A stretch of DNA of 64,000 nt, from the NCBI GenBank assembly GCA_965198905.1, contig OZ240678.1, positions 806,001 through 870,000 of the forward strand, in the 5' to 3' direction. Positions 15,426 through 23,651 of the stretch are shown piece after piece (the first letter of the stretch is position 1; each line of letters opens with the position of its first letter). The notes beneath the pieces are model-generated. The model saw only the letters and a program-made list of their open reading frames with translations. It was not told the origin of the DNA and did not search any database. This DNA comes from CAHJWH01 sp965198905 (GTDB taxonomy: Bacteria > Pseudomonadota > Alphaproteobacteria > Caulobacterales > Caulobacteraceae). The translations under genes and the position numbers were made by a program.

Positions 15426-16880
15426 ATGACTGTGCAGCTCAACGTGCGCCACTGGATCGGCGGCGAGTGGGTGGGCTCCACCTTCGACGGCAAGAGCATC
15501 AACCCTGCCACCGGGGAGACGGTCAGCGCCTTTTGGGAAGGCGGTAAGGAGGTTGCGGAAAGCGCCATCCAGGCGGCGCGTACGGCCTTCAAGACGGACC
15601 CCTGGCGGCTAGATCCATACCTGCGGTCGACTGCGCTCTGCCACCTCGCAGACGCCTACGACGCACGGCTGGGCGAAGTCATCGACACGATCTGCCTGGA
15701 GAACGGCAAGGTGCAGGGCGAGGCGGGCTTCGAGGCAGGCCTCATTGCCCGTGCGCTCCGCTTCGCCGCAGGTCTGGCCATGCACAACTACGGGCGGGTG
15801 TCCGATCCTCGGCCGGGCCAGCAGGGCCTCTCCCTGCGCCAGCCGGTCGGGGTAGCAGGCCTGATCATCCCTTGGAACTCGTCGGCCTACCTGATGATCC
15901 GATCATTGGCGCCTGCCCTCGCCGCCGGCTGCACCGCAGTGGTCAAGATGCCGGCCCAGGGCGCACGCATGGCGGCGCTGCATAGCGAGATCATCGGCTC
16001 GGTGGGCGAGATTCCCAAGGGGGTGGTCAACATCTTCACCGAGGCCGGCTCCGACGGCGCGCGCTGGCTGGTCGATTCGCCTCACGTGCCGGTGATCAGT
16101 TTCACCGGCAGCAGCCAAACAGGACGCGAGATCGCCCGGGCCGCGGCTGTCCACCTGAAGCGGGTCGGGCTAGAGCTCGGTGGCAAGACCCCGCACCTCG
16201 TCTTCGACGACGCGGACCTGAACGCCGTCCTGCCCGTGCTGGAAAAGTCCTCCACTGTGTTCGCCGGCCAGTTCTGCATGACCGGCAGCCGCATCCTGGT
16301 CCAGCGGGGCATGGCCGAGCGGCTGAAGGCCGGCCTTTCGGAGCGTTTCGAGAAGGTGCGCCTGGGTCCAGCCTCCGATCCCGCCAGCGACATGGGTCCC
16401 ATGATCGACAAGGGTGCGGTGGCGCGGGTGGACGCGGTTGTGGAGGAGGCGATCCGCTCCGGCGCCAGGGCCATCGTGCGCGGCGGCCCTTCCAAGGACC
16501 CGGCTCTAGCCGGCGGCGCCTTCCACCATCCCACCTTGCTTGAGGTGACCGACGGCAAGCTCCCCATCGTGCAGAAGGAGACCTTCGGCCCGGTCCAGAC
16601 GCTGCAGGTGTTCGACACCGAGGAGGAGGCGATCGAAATGGCCAACGACAGCGAGTACGGCCTGCACGCCTGCGTCTGGAGCCGCGACGTAGACCGCCCA
16701 ATGCGTGTCGCCCGCCAGCTGGAGGTAGGCTTCGTGGCCATCAACAGCTGGGCCAGCATCGCCATCGAATTTGAGGAGGGCGGCCATAAGGCGAGCGGCC
16801 TGGGCCGGCTCTGCGGCGTGGCCTCACTCGACGACTTCGTTGAGTACAAGCAGATCACCCAGACCTACGGCGGCCATTGA
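15426..16880 (+). CDS. NAD(P)-dependent aldehyde dehydrogenase
   Basis: A 484-residue member of the ALDH superfamily, full length. It begins HWIGGEWVGSTFDGKSINPATG and has the cofactor segment PWNSSAYLMIRSLAPALAAGC. The general base Glu lies in LELGGKTPHLV (about residue 251) and the catalytic Cys in GQFCMTGSR (about 284). The C-terminal NSWASIAIEFEEGGHKASGLGR closes the domain. It oxidises an aldehyde to an acid. It is followed 15 bp later by an alcohol dehydrogenase, so the two probably turn a benzylic or side-chain alcohol into a carboxylate. Substrate class is inferred from context. Confidence 0.9.
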   Translation: MTVQLNVRHWIGGEWVGSTFDGKSINPATGETVSAFWEGGKEVAESAIQAARTAFKTDPWRLDPYLRSTALCHLADAYDARLGEVIDTICLENGKVQGEAGFEAGLIARALRFAAGLAMHNYGRVSDPRPGQQGLSLRQPVGVAGLIIPWNSSAYLMIRSLAPALAAGCTAVVKMPAQGARMAALHSEIIGSVGEIPKGVVNIFTEAGSDGARWLVDSPHVPVISFTGSSQTGREIARAAAVHLKRVGLELGGKTPHLVFDDADLNAVLPVLEKSSTVFAGQFCMTGSRILVQRGMAERLKAGLSERFEKVRLGPASDPASDMGPMIDKGAVARVDAVVEEAIRSGARAIVRGGPSKDPALAGGAFHHPTLLEVTDGKLPIVQKETFGPVQTLQVFDTEEEAIEMANDSEYGLHACVWSRDVDRPMRVARQLEVGFVAINSWASIAIEFEEGGHKASGLGRLCGVASLDDFVEYKQITQTYGGH

Positions 16881-16895
16881 GCCGGGTCTCGAAGG

Positions 16896-18041
16896 GTGAA
16901 CGACATGGACGCAGGCCGCCCCTCCCCTTTGGGCCGTAGCACGGAGGCGGCGGTCGTGCGCGAACCGGGCGCGCCATTCGTGCTCGGCCAAGTGATGCTC
17001 GCTCCGCCGCGTCCTGATGAGGTGGTAGTGGCGGTGGAGGCCTGTGGCGTCTGCCACGCAGACGTCGCGGCGGCCGCGGGCGAGATGCCCTTCCCGCTGC
17101 CTGGCGTCTTGGGTCACGAGGGATTGGGTCGGATCGTGGAGGTGGGCTCGGGCGTGGACACGGTCCGGGTCGGCCAGCGGGTGGTGGTCAGCTCGGCCTC
17201 CTGCGGCCACTGCCCACAGTGCCTTAGTGGAATCCCGGTCTACTGCCGGGACTGGCCGCGACTGAACCTGTTCGGCGGCGCCCGGGGCGACGGCTCCGAC
17301 ACCGTGGCCTCCGAGGGCACGCACCTGCACGGCCACTTCTTCGGCCAGTCCGCCTTCTCGCGCCACCTGCTGACCAAGGCCCGCGCCGTTGTGCCCGTGC
17401 CCGACGACCTCCCTGCCGAGGTGCTGGCGCCGCTCGGGTGCGGGGTGATGACTGGCGTGGGCTCCGCCACCCTGGTGCTCAGACCGACGCCGGGCGACCG
17501 AGTGGCGGTGTTCGGGGCCGGCGCGGTGGGGCTGTCGGCGTTAATGGGTCTGAAGCTCACGGGCGCGACCCAGATCATCGCTGTGGACATCCACGACTCC
17601 CGACTCGACCTCGCCCGCGACCTGGGCGCCACGGAGACGATCAACGCCCGCACCGCCGACGTGGCCGAGGAGATCGGGCACCTGACGGACGGCGCGGGAC
17701 TGAATGGCGCCATCGAGACGAGCGGGGTCTCCTCTTCGCTCCAGGCGGCACTATCCAGCCTGCGCGCCAGCGGGACCTGCGTGGTGGTCGGCGTGCCGGC
17801 CGACCTAGCGCGGGCCGGGGTAGACTTGGTCCAGTTGGTCTCCAAGGGCCTGCGCCTAATCGGCACCAACCAGGGCGACGCCAACCCGCAGACCTTCATC
17901 CCTCACCTGATCGAGCTGCATCGCCGGGGGCGCCTGCCCGTGGAGCGGCTGGTGACCAGCTTCGCCTTCTCCGACATCAACGCCGCCTCGGCGGCGTCCT
18001 CCAAGGGTCAGGCCATCAAGCCCGTCCTGCGCATGTCCTGA
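16896..18041 (+). CDS. zinc-dependent alcohol dehydrogenase (MDR family)
   Basis: A 381-residue medium-chain dehydrogenase. Catalytic zinc ligands are visible in ACGVCHADV and GHEGLGRIVEVGSGV, and the structural zinc site in CGHCPQCLSGIPVYC. The Rossmann motif is VFGAGAVGLSALMGLKLTGA. Overall it resembles aryl- or benzyl-alcohol dehydrogenases and class III-like bacterial enzymes. It lies 15 bp after the aldehyde dehydrogenase and is likely co-transcribed with it; together they would oxidise an aromatic alcohol. A second ATG three codons in is an equally possible start. Confidence 0.88.
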   Translation: MNDMDAGRPSPLGRSTEAAVVREPGAPFVLGQVMLAPPRPDEVVVAVEACGVCHADVAAAAGEMPFPLPGVLGHEGLGRIVEVGSGVDTVRVGQRVVVSSASCGHCPQCLSGIPVYCRDWPRLNLFGGARGDGSDTVASEGTHLHGHFFGQSAFSRHLLTKARAVVPVPDDLPAEVLAPLGCGVMTGVGSATLVLRPTPGDRVAVFGAGAVGLSALMGLKLTGATQIIAVDIHDSRLDLARDLGATETINARTADVAEEIGHLTDGAGLNGAIETSGVSSSLQAALSSLRASGTCVVVGVPADLARAGVDLVQLVSKGLRLIGTNQGDANPQTFIPHLIELHRRGRLPVERLVTSFAFSDINAASAASSKGQAIKPVLRMS

Positions 18042-18121
18042 TCCCCCGAGAGCCGATGCTTGCGGTGAGTGCGCCGGCGGGGTGGGGTAAGAGCAAAGGA
18101 TCGCAAGAACGAGTGCTCGCC

Positions 18122-18724
18122 ATGCAGATCATCAAGCCTAGCCTTCATCACGTCACCTTCAGGACCAGCCGGCTTCAGGAGATGATCGACTGGTACGTCA
18201 AGGTCATCGGGGTCACGGTCACCTTCCAGGACGAGCATAACGCCTGGACCACCAACGACGCCGCCAACCACCGCGTGGCCTTCCTGTCGGTCCCGGAGAT
18301 CGTCGAGGATCCCGACAAGTCCCAGCACAACTGCATGCACCACAGCGCCTTCGAATACGACAGTCTCGACGCGCTGATGCAGTCCTACGCCAGGATGGCC
18401 GCCCAGGGGATCACGCCGTCCTTCTGCCTCCACCACGGCATCACCATCTCCATCTACTATTGCGATCCCGACCGGAACTTCGTCGAGCTGCAGGCCGACA
18501 ACTTCGGCGATTGGGCGGAGTCTACGCGGTGGATGCAAGCGTCGGAAGACTTCCGGACCAATCCGATCGGCTCATTCTTCGACCCGGAAAAAGTGCTCCA
18601 AGCGCACAAGGCCGGAATGGACTTCGATACGCTTAGCCGCGCCATGCGGCAGGGTGACTACACGCCGGACGTGATCCCCAACATCGGGCTGCCAGAGCCC
18701 GACGCCGTGCTGCGCGGGCTCTGA
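18122..18724 (+). CDS. VOC-superfamily dioxygenase-like protein
   Basis: A 200-residue VOC protein. Likely metal ligands are H in LHHVTF near the N-terminus, H in CMHHSAF, and E in FVELQADNF. The YCDPDRNFVELQ segment is the classic end of a catechol 2,3-dioxygenase-like module. The C-terminal GSFFDPEKVLQAHKAGMDF tail is shared with the VOC protein at 4369-4983, so both belong to one subfamily. Unlike that protein it keeps the first His, so it is a better candidate for a complete Fe/Mn site. It ends the GntR, ALDH, ADH plus-strand series and converges on a LysR gene. Confidence 0.72.
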   Translation: MQIIKPSLHHVTFRTSRLQEMIDWYVKVIGVTVTFQDEHNAWTTNDAANHRVAFLSVPEIVEDPDKSQHNCMHHSAFEYDSLDALMQSYARMAAQGITPSFCLHHGITISIYYCDPDRNFVELQADNFGDWAESTRWMQASEDFRTNPIGSFFDPEKVLQAHKAGMDFDTLSRAMRQGDYTPDVIPNIGLPEPDAVLRGL

Positions 18725-18746
18725 CCGCGGGCGCCTTGGCGGCGGC

Positions 18747-19673
18747 TTAGGTCTGCGAAGGCCCGGGCCGCCTCGCGACGTAGGACGCCGCCGCGCGACG
18801 CACCACGGCGCAGAACGCACCAGCCAGGGGCGTGAGCGGTGCGTCCTGCCGCCGCACCATGCAGATGGGCGCCTTTAGCAGGGGGTCCTGCAGGTCGAGA
18901 GCCTGGATCAGACTCCCGGCCATGGGAACATCGCGCCATTGCCGGGGCAGGATGGTGAGCAGGTCCGAGTTGGCCACGGCGAGAAGGGTGATCAGCGCCG
19001 AGCGGGCGTCGAGCACCACGTCGGGACGGGGCAGGCCCTGCTGCTCGAACAGCAGGTCGAAATCCGCCTCGCCGCTGCGGCCGGAAAGGGCCGGCCTCAC
19101 CCAGGCCGCGTCTTTCAGTTCCCCAAGCGTGCGGGCGGAGGCGAGCGGGTGGCCGCGCCTTGCGAATACGACGCCGGAGTTGTCGAACAACTGTTCGGAG
19201 ACGAACTGCGGCGCCGACGCCGCTCCGTCGAACGGCCCCACATAGACGTCGAGCGCGCCTGAAAGCAGGTCCGCCTCGATCGGCTTGAAGAAGCTCTCCG
19301 ACAGGCGGAGCCTGGCCTTGGGAAAGCGCCGGCGGAAGGCCGGGAACACGTTCGGCAACAGGCTGATGATCGAGCCGGTGGAGAGCGCGACGGCGACTTG
19401 GCCGACATCGTGGCCCTTCAGCTGCTCGACTTCCTCGCGCGCCCGGCGCAGTTCTCCTTCCATGATTTTAGCGCGGCGGACGAAGGCCTCGCCGATCTCC
19501 GTCAGCCGTACGCCCTTGGCATGCCGCTCGAACAGCCTGGCGCCGAGTTCCTGCTCCAGCTCGCGCAGGCTGCGGGTGATGACCGGCTGGGCGATGTCGA
19601 GGTGACGCCCCGCCGCCCGCAGGCTGCCGTGCTCGGCTACGGCGAGGACATCGCGGATATGGCTGAGCTTCAC
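18747..19673 (-). CDS. LysR-family transcriptional regulator
   Basis: A 308-residue LysR-type regulator read from a GTG start at 19673. The N-terminal helix-turn-helix is LSHIRDVLAVAEHGSLRAAGRHLDIAQPVITRSLRELEQELGARLFERHAKGV in pattern, followed by a linker helix and a periplasmic-binding-like effector domain. It is divergently transcribed from the Rieske oxygenase gene with 125 bp between, a standard arrangement for a LysR activator of its neighbour. A perfect 9-bp inverted repeat in that gap is a good candidate binding site. Effector unknown. Confidence 0.9.
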   Translation of the reverse strand: MKLSHIRDVLAVAEHGSLRAAGRHLDIAQPVITRSLRELEQELGARLFERHAKGVRLTEIGEAFVRRAKIMEGELRRAREEVEQLKGHDVGQVAVALSTGSIISLLPNVFPAFRRRFPKARLRLSESFFKPIEADLLSGALDVYVGPFDGAASAPQFVSEQLFDNSGVVFARRGHPLASARTLGELKDAAWVRPALSGRSGEADFDLLFEQQGLPRPDVVLDARSALITLLAVANSDLLTILPRQWRDVPMAGSLIQALDLQDPLLKAPICMVRRQDAPLTPLAGAFCAVVRRAAASYVARRPGPSQT

Positions 19674-19674
19674 C

Positions 19675-19715
19675 TACCCTGTCCTCATCAGCGGCCATGA
19701 GCGCTTGACAGGGTA
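19675..19715. promoter_or_regulatory. candidate LysR operator: 9-bp inverted repeat
   Basis: TACCCTGTC at 19675-19683 is exactly mirrored by GACAGGGTA at 19707-19715, with 23 bp between. The repeat begins one base upstream of the LysR GTG codon and ends 83 bp before the Rieske gene. LysR proteins bind dyads (T-N11-A boxes) in divergent promoters and occlude their own start. The wide spacing may represent two half-sites on successive DNA turns. Assignment to this LysR protein is inference. Confidence 0.45.
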
Positions 19716-19798
19716 TCGCTAGGCCGAAATTCGTATCTGCCACGCATCGCTTCGCCGCGATAGCACGCATAGGCGCCCGCCGCCTCCGGGAACACACC

Positions 19799-20803
19799 AT
19801 GTTCATGAAGAACTGTTGGCAGGTCGCAGCCTTCGCGTCCGAAGTGCGCCGCGCCCTGTTCAAGCGGACGATCACCGACGAGCCGGTGGTCTTCTACCGG
19901 ACGCAGGCCGGCGAGGTCGTCGCGCTCGAGGACCGCTGCCCGCATCGCCACGTGCCGCTGTCGATGGGCCAGCTGGACGGCGACGTGGTGCAGTGCGCCT
20001 ATCACGGGATGCGCTTCGCCTCATCCGGCGCGTGCGTGAGCATTCCCGGCCAGCTGATTATCTCCGCCAAGGCGACCGCCCGGACGTATCCTGTGGTCGA
20101 GCGGCACGAGCTGATCTGGATCTGGATGGGCGACGTGGACAAGGCGGATCCGGCCCTGACGCCCGACTTCCACTGGATGGACGGCGAGGACTGGGCAGTC
20201 GCCGAGGGCTACCACCGGATCGAGGCCAACTACCGGCTGCTGGTCGACAACCTTCTCGACCTGTCGCACGAGACCTTCGTGCACCCGGAGACCATCGGTA
20301 ACGCGGCGGTGGCGGACTCTCCGGTCGCCGTGTCGATCCTGGACGGCAAGGTAGTGCGCGCCCATCGCGACATGCTGGGCGCCAAAGCGCCGCCGCAGTT
20401 CGTCGCCCTGGCCGGCTTCCACGGGCTGATCGACCGTTGGCACACCACTCTGTATACGCCGCCGGGCTTCTGCGTGATCGAAGTGGGCGCCGTGCCGGCG
20501 GGAAGCGACGACCGATTTCGCGGCTTCGAGGCGCGCATCCTCAACATGATCACGCCCGAGACGGAGCGGTCGAGCCACTACTTCTGGGGCCACGCCCGCA
20601 ACATTCGCCAGGGCGAGACGGCGCTGACCGACGTGATCCGGAGATCGGTGCTGGCGACCTTCGACCAGGACAAGGCGGTGCTGGAGGCGCAGCAGATCGC
20701 CTGCGAGCGCATCGGCGGCTTCGATCCGCAGGTGGTGCTGGGCATCGACGCGGGGCCTGTGCAGGGCCGGCGCGTCCTGGCGACCGCCCTGCAGAACGGT
20801 TGA
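19799..20803 (+). CDS. Rieske ring-hydroxylating / O-demethylating oxygenase, oxygenase component
   Basis: A 334-residue oxygenase of the VanA/phthalate-dioxygenase-like group. The Rieske [2Fe-2S] ligands are CPHRHVPL (near residue 46) and CAYHGMRF (near 65). The mononuclear iron site shows NLLDLSHETFVHPETIG, with the Asp that bridges the Rieske and iron centres of neighbouring subunits and the two His. Such enzymes demethylate methoxybenzoates or hydroxylate and cleave ether-linked rings; they need a separate reductase, which is not encoded next to it. The divergent LysR regulator probably controls it. Either ATG 19799 or 19805 may be the start. Confidence 0.9.
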   Translation: MFMKNCWQVAAFASEVRRALFKRTITDEPVVFYRTQAGEVVALEDRCPHRHVPLSMGQLDGDVVQCAYHGMRFASSGACVSIPGQLIISAKATARTYPVVERHELIWIWMGDVDKADPALTPDFHWMDGEDWAVAEGYHRIEANYRLLVDNLLDLSHETFVHPETIGNAAVADSPVAVSILDGKVVRAHRDMLGAKAPPQFVALAGFHGLIDRWHTTLYTPPGFCVIEVGAVPAGSDDRFRGFEARILNMITPETERSSHYFWGHARNIRQGETALTDVIRRSVLATFDQDKAVLEAQQIACERIGGFDPQVVLGIDAGPVQGRRVLATALQNG

Positions 20804-20849
20804 GCCGGTCTGCGCCCGTGGTCGGCGTGACGATTGGGAGATGTCTGGC

Positions 20850-21679
20850 ATGAACTGGAGACCGGGTCTGACCCGCTTGCGTCGCCTTGCGATGGTGATC
20901 GCCGCAGCGTCCTTACCGGCGGGCGCCGCAGCCCTCGCCGCGAGCTCGTCGGGCGGAAGCAGGGCGTCACCCCACTTCGACGGCGATCCTGGCGCACCGG
21001 ACATTTCGGGCCTGTGGCTGGGGAGTCTGACCGCACCCCCGGCCAGACCTTCGCCCCGGGCCGGGGTCCGGCCGACGGCGAGCCGCCGACCTTCTGGGCG
21101 CCGTGGCCTCTGCCCTACACACCCGCCTATCAGAAGATCTATGATGAGCGCGTGGAAGCAGCCAAGAAAGGCAGGCAGCTCGGCGACCTCAGCGCCAAGT
21201 GCCTGCCCTTCGGAATGCCTATGGTGCTGGTCGCGAAGGTCTATCCGGACGAGATCGTGCAAACACCAGGCGAGGTCACGCTGTTCATCTACGGCGCCTT
21301 CCCCATCGTGGTCTGGACGGATGGGCGAGGCCATCCCAAGGACCTGAAGCCGAGCTACAACGGCCATTCCATCGGCTACTGGCAGGATGGCGCCCTGTTC
21401 GTGGACACGGTGGGCATCCTCGGCGTCACCCCGATCGACACCGCCCGCGACCCGCATGGGCCAGACCTGCACATCGTGTGGTCGATCCGCAAGGTCGCCG
21501 CCGACACCTTGCACCTGCACTTGACGCTATACAACGACGTGGCGTTCACCGAGCCGGTGACCACCACCAACATCTGGCGCCGCAAGACCGAGCCGCAATG
21601 GGATGTGCTCGACGACGCCTCCTGCTTCGAGAACAACAACCCGCAGAAAAATACGCCGGACGGCTTCTCTAAGTTCTGA
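20850..21679 (+). pseudogene. secreted protein of unknown function (PDISGVW family, copy B), frameshifted
   Basis: This paralogue of the gene at 6249-7046 is split between two frames. Frame 3 gives the signal peptide (LAMVIAAASLPAGAAALA) and DGDPGAPDISGLWLG. From about 21023 onward the other frame gives PPTFWAPWPLPYTPAYQKIYDERVEAAKKG, AKCLPFGMPMVLV and the rest to VAFTEPVTTTNIWRRK. Adding one G in the GGGG run at 21020-21023 restores a continuous protein of about 276 residues aligned along its length with copy A. This is either real inactivation or an assembly error in a G run. It follows the Rieske gene by 46 bp. Start 20850 is chosen because GGGAG lies nine bases upstream. Confidence 0.7.
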
Positions 21680-21706
21680 AGGTTCGCCGATCAGCCTGCT
21701 CTGTAT

Positions 21707-22609
21707 TCAGAGCACCTTATTCAGAAGCGTCCGCAGCCACTGGTTGCCAGCATCGTTGTGGTTGCGGGTGTGCCAGTACTGGCGCACTTGGAAAATCGGG
21801 CTGGTGATCGGCAGCTCATAGACCTTCACCCGCCCCTCGGCGGCGAGCTGGGCGGCCAGCCTGGAGGGGACCACCGCGATCAGGTCGGTCTGCGCGACCG
21901 TCGCCCCGACCGCGAAGTAGCTCGACACTTCCAGCGCGATGTTCGCTTCGGCCCTGAGCTGGCCGAAGCCCGGTTCGACATGGGTGTGTCCGGTGCCCGC
22001 GATGGCCGTGACGATGTGGGACTCCGACTTGAAGCTTTCGAAGCTGAGGGCGGCGCCGATGCGCGGATGGCCCACCCGGGCGATGCACACGTAGTGCTCG
22101 TCATGGATCTTGTGCTGCCGCAGGTCGTCGGCCTCGCGGGCCAGATAGCCGACGATCAGGTCGACGGCGTCGTCGGAGAGCATCGCCTGGCTGTCCTCAG
22201 CGATCCCCCGCACGCGCAGGCGCACGCGGGGCGCCAGTTGAGAGGCCCGGGCGACCAACCGGGGCATCAGTATGGTCTGGGCCGGATCGGCCATGTGCAG
22301 GACGAAGCGGCGGTCCGACGTCTGCGGATCAAACAGCGCCCGCTCGACGAAGTGGTCGCCGGCGATCCGCAGCACCTCCCGCACGGCCCGGATCAGGTCC
22401 TCCGCCCTGGCGGTGGGCTGCATGTTGGAGCCCACCCGCACAAATAGGGGGTCGTTGAACGTCCGCCTCAACCGGCCAAGGCTCAGGCTCACGCTTGGCT
22501 GGGTGGTCCGCAGCTCGTCTGCGGCGCGCGAGATGTTGCGGGTGCGATAAACCGCGTCGAACAGCCTCAGGAGGCGCAGGCTGACGGCGTCAAGGCGCTC
22601 GGGAATCAT
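21707..22609 (-). CDS. LysR-family regulator of the NahR/LinR group
   Basis: A 300-residue LysR protein. The DNA-binding region reads LRLLRLFDAVYRTRNISRAADELRTTQPSVSLSLGRLRRTFNDPLFVRVG in pattern, the form typical of NahR, LinR, DntR and NodD-like activators, many of which govern aromatic degradation. The effector domain follows, with a MLSDDAVDLIVGY segment. It is divergent (82 bp) from the NmrA-like and decarboxylase genes and converges on the frameshifted gene. It is the most likely activator of the decarboxylase unit; the inducer is unknown. Confidence 0.9.
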   Translation of the reverse strand: MIPERLDAVSLRLLRLFDAVYRTRNISRAADELRTTQPSVSLSLGRLRRTFNDPLFVRVGSNMQPTARAEDLIRAVREVLRIAGDHFVERALFDPQTSDRRFVLHMADPAQTILMPRLVARASQLAPRVRLRVRGIAEDSQAMLSDDAVDLIVGYLAREADDLRQHKIHDEHYVCIARVGHPRIGAALSFESFKSESHIVTAIAGTGHTHVEPGFGQLRAEANIALEVSSYFAVGATVAQTDLIAVVPSRLAAQLAAEGRVKVYELPITSPIFQVRQYWHTRNHNDAGNQWLRTLLNKVL

Positions 22610-22691
22610 AGCGTCGAAGACATGATGCGTATTACCTCCGCCTCATAGCTCCAGCCGGGTTCGCCCGCTAAGCCTGAGAGGGGAGTTCACC

Positions 22692-23600
22692 ATGATCCTT
22701 GTTACAGCCGCCTACGGAAACCAGGGCCAGCGCCTCATCCCGCTGCTGGCGCGCGCGGGTAAGAAGGTTCGGGCGCTCCGCGCCTCCGGCGATCTGCAGG
22801 CGCTGACAGCGCTGGGCGCCGCGGAGGCCATGCACGGCGACGCCAGCGACCCGGCCGTGCTCGCTCGCGCGATGGAAGGCGTGGAGACTGTCTACCACAT
22901 CGGCCCCTCGCTGCACCCGCGCGAGGAGGCCATGGGCCTTGCAGTGGTGGAGGTGGCGGAGCAGGCAGGCGTCAAGCACCTAGTGTTCAGCTCCGTCCTG
23001 CATGCCATCGAGGACCGGCTGATCCAGCACCGCTCCAAGCTGGCCATCGAGCAGCGCATCATCGTCTCCGACCTGAACTGGACCATCCTGCAGCCGACCA
23101 ACTACATGCTGCCGGCTTGGTCCTACCCGGTGTTCAAGACGGAGGTGTTCAGGCTCTGGTGGTCGCTGGACAGGCGCCAGTCGCTGATCGTGCTGGACGA
23201 CTACGCGGAGGTCGCCGCCAAGGTGATCCTGGAGGGGGCGACCCACCACGGCGCCACCTACGAGCTCAGCTCCAGCGACTGCCTGACGGCCTACGAGATC
23301 GCCGATCGTTTCGCCAGGATCACCGGCCGCCCGGTCCGGGCGGAGGAGGTGTCCGCCGACGAGTTCATCATCAAGCACCGCAAGCACCATTCCATGCAGG
23401 CGCTGCTGGACGCCGGTCAGACCGTCACCTCGGCTGACTTCCCCTACGAGTTCGAGGTCTTCCGCGCCATCGGCGCCTGCTATTCCCAATCCGACTTCGT
23501 GGGTAATCCTAACGTGCTGAGCTGGCTGCTGGGCCGCACGCCGACGACGGTGGAGGAGTACCTCCGCAAGGAATACGCGCGCTTCCAGGCTGCAGCCTGA
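22692..23600 (+). CDS. NmrA-like NAD(P)-binding protein
   Basis: A 302-residue atypical short-chain dehydrogenase. The Rossmann start MILVTAAYGNQGQRLIPLLARAG holds the GxxGxxG-like loop with an Asn-Gln in it. GAAEAMHGDASDPAVLARAMEGVETVYHI follows, then VKHLVFSSVLHA and a C-terminal helical cap. It lacks the YxxxK catalytic pair, as do NmrA-type sensors and several quinone or isoflavone reductase relatives. It may act as a redox sensor or reductase. The decarboxylase gene starts 51 bp downstream, so they are probably one operon. Confidence 0.82.
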   Translation: MILVTAAYGNQGQRLIPLLARAGKKVRALRASGDLQALTALGAAEAMHGDASDPAVLARAMEGVETVYHIGPSLHPREEAMGLAVVEVAEQAGVKHLVFSSVLHAIEDRLIQHRSKLAIEQRIIVSDLNWTILQPTNYMLPAWSYPVFKTEVFRLWWSLDRRQSLIVLDDYAEVAAKVILEGATHHGATYELSSSDCLTAYEIADRFARITGRPVRAEEVSADEFIIKHRKHHSMQALLDAGQTVTSADFPYEFEVFRAIGACYSQSDFVGNPNVLSWLLGRTPTTVEEYLRKEYARFQAAA

Positions 23601-23651
23601 AGACCCGGCCGGCGGCGTCGCAACACCTCACCTCTAGCGGAACGGGCGCAA

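Noticed and set aside
20021..21520. 499-codon minus-strand frame over the Rieske and PDISGVW genes
   Set aside because: It is antisense to a clear Rieske oxygenase and has no domain; a third-position GC artefact.
20834..21679. Single reading frame starting at 20834 for the PDISGVW copy B
   Set aside because: Its first 60 residues are unrelated to the family, while the correct signal peptide lies in another frame; a frameshift explains both.
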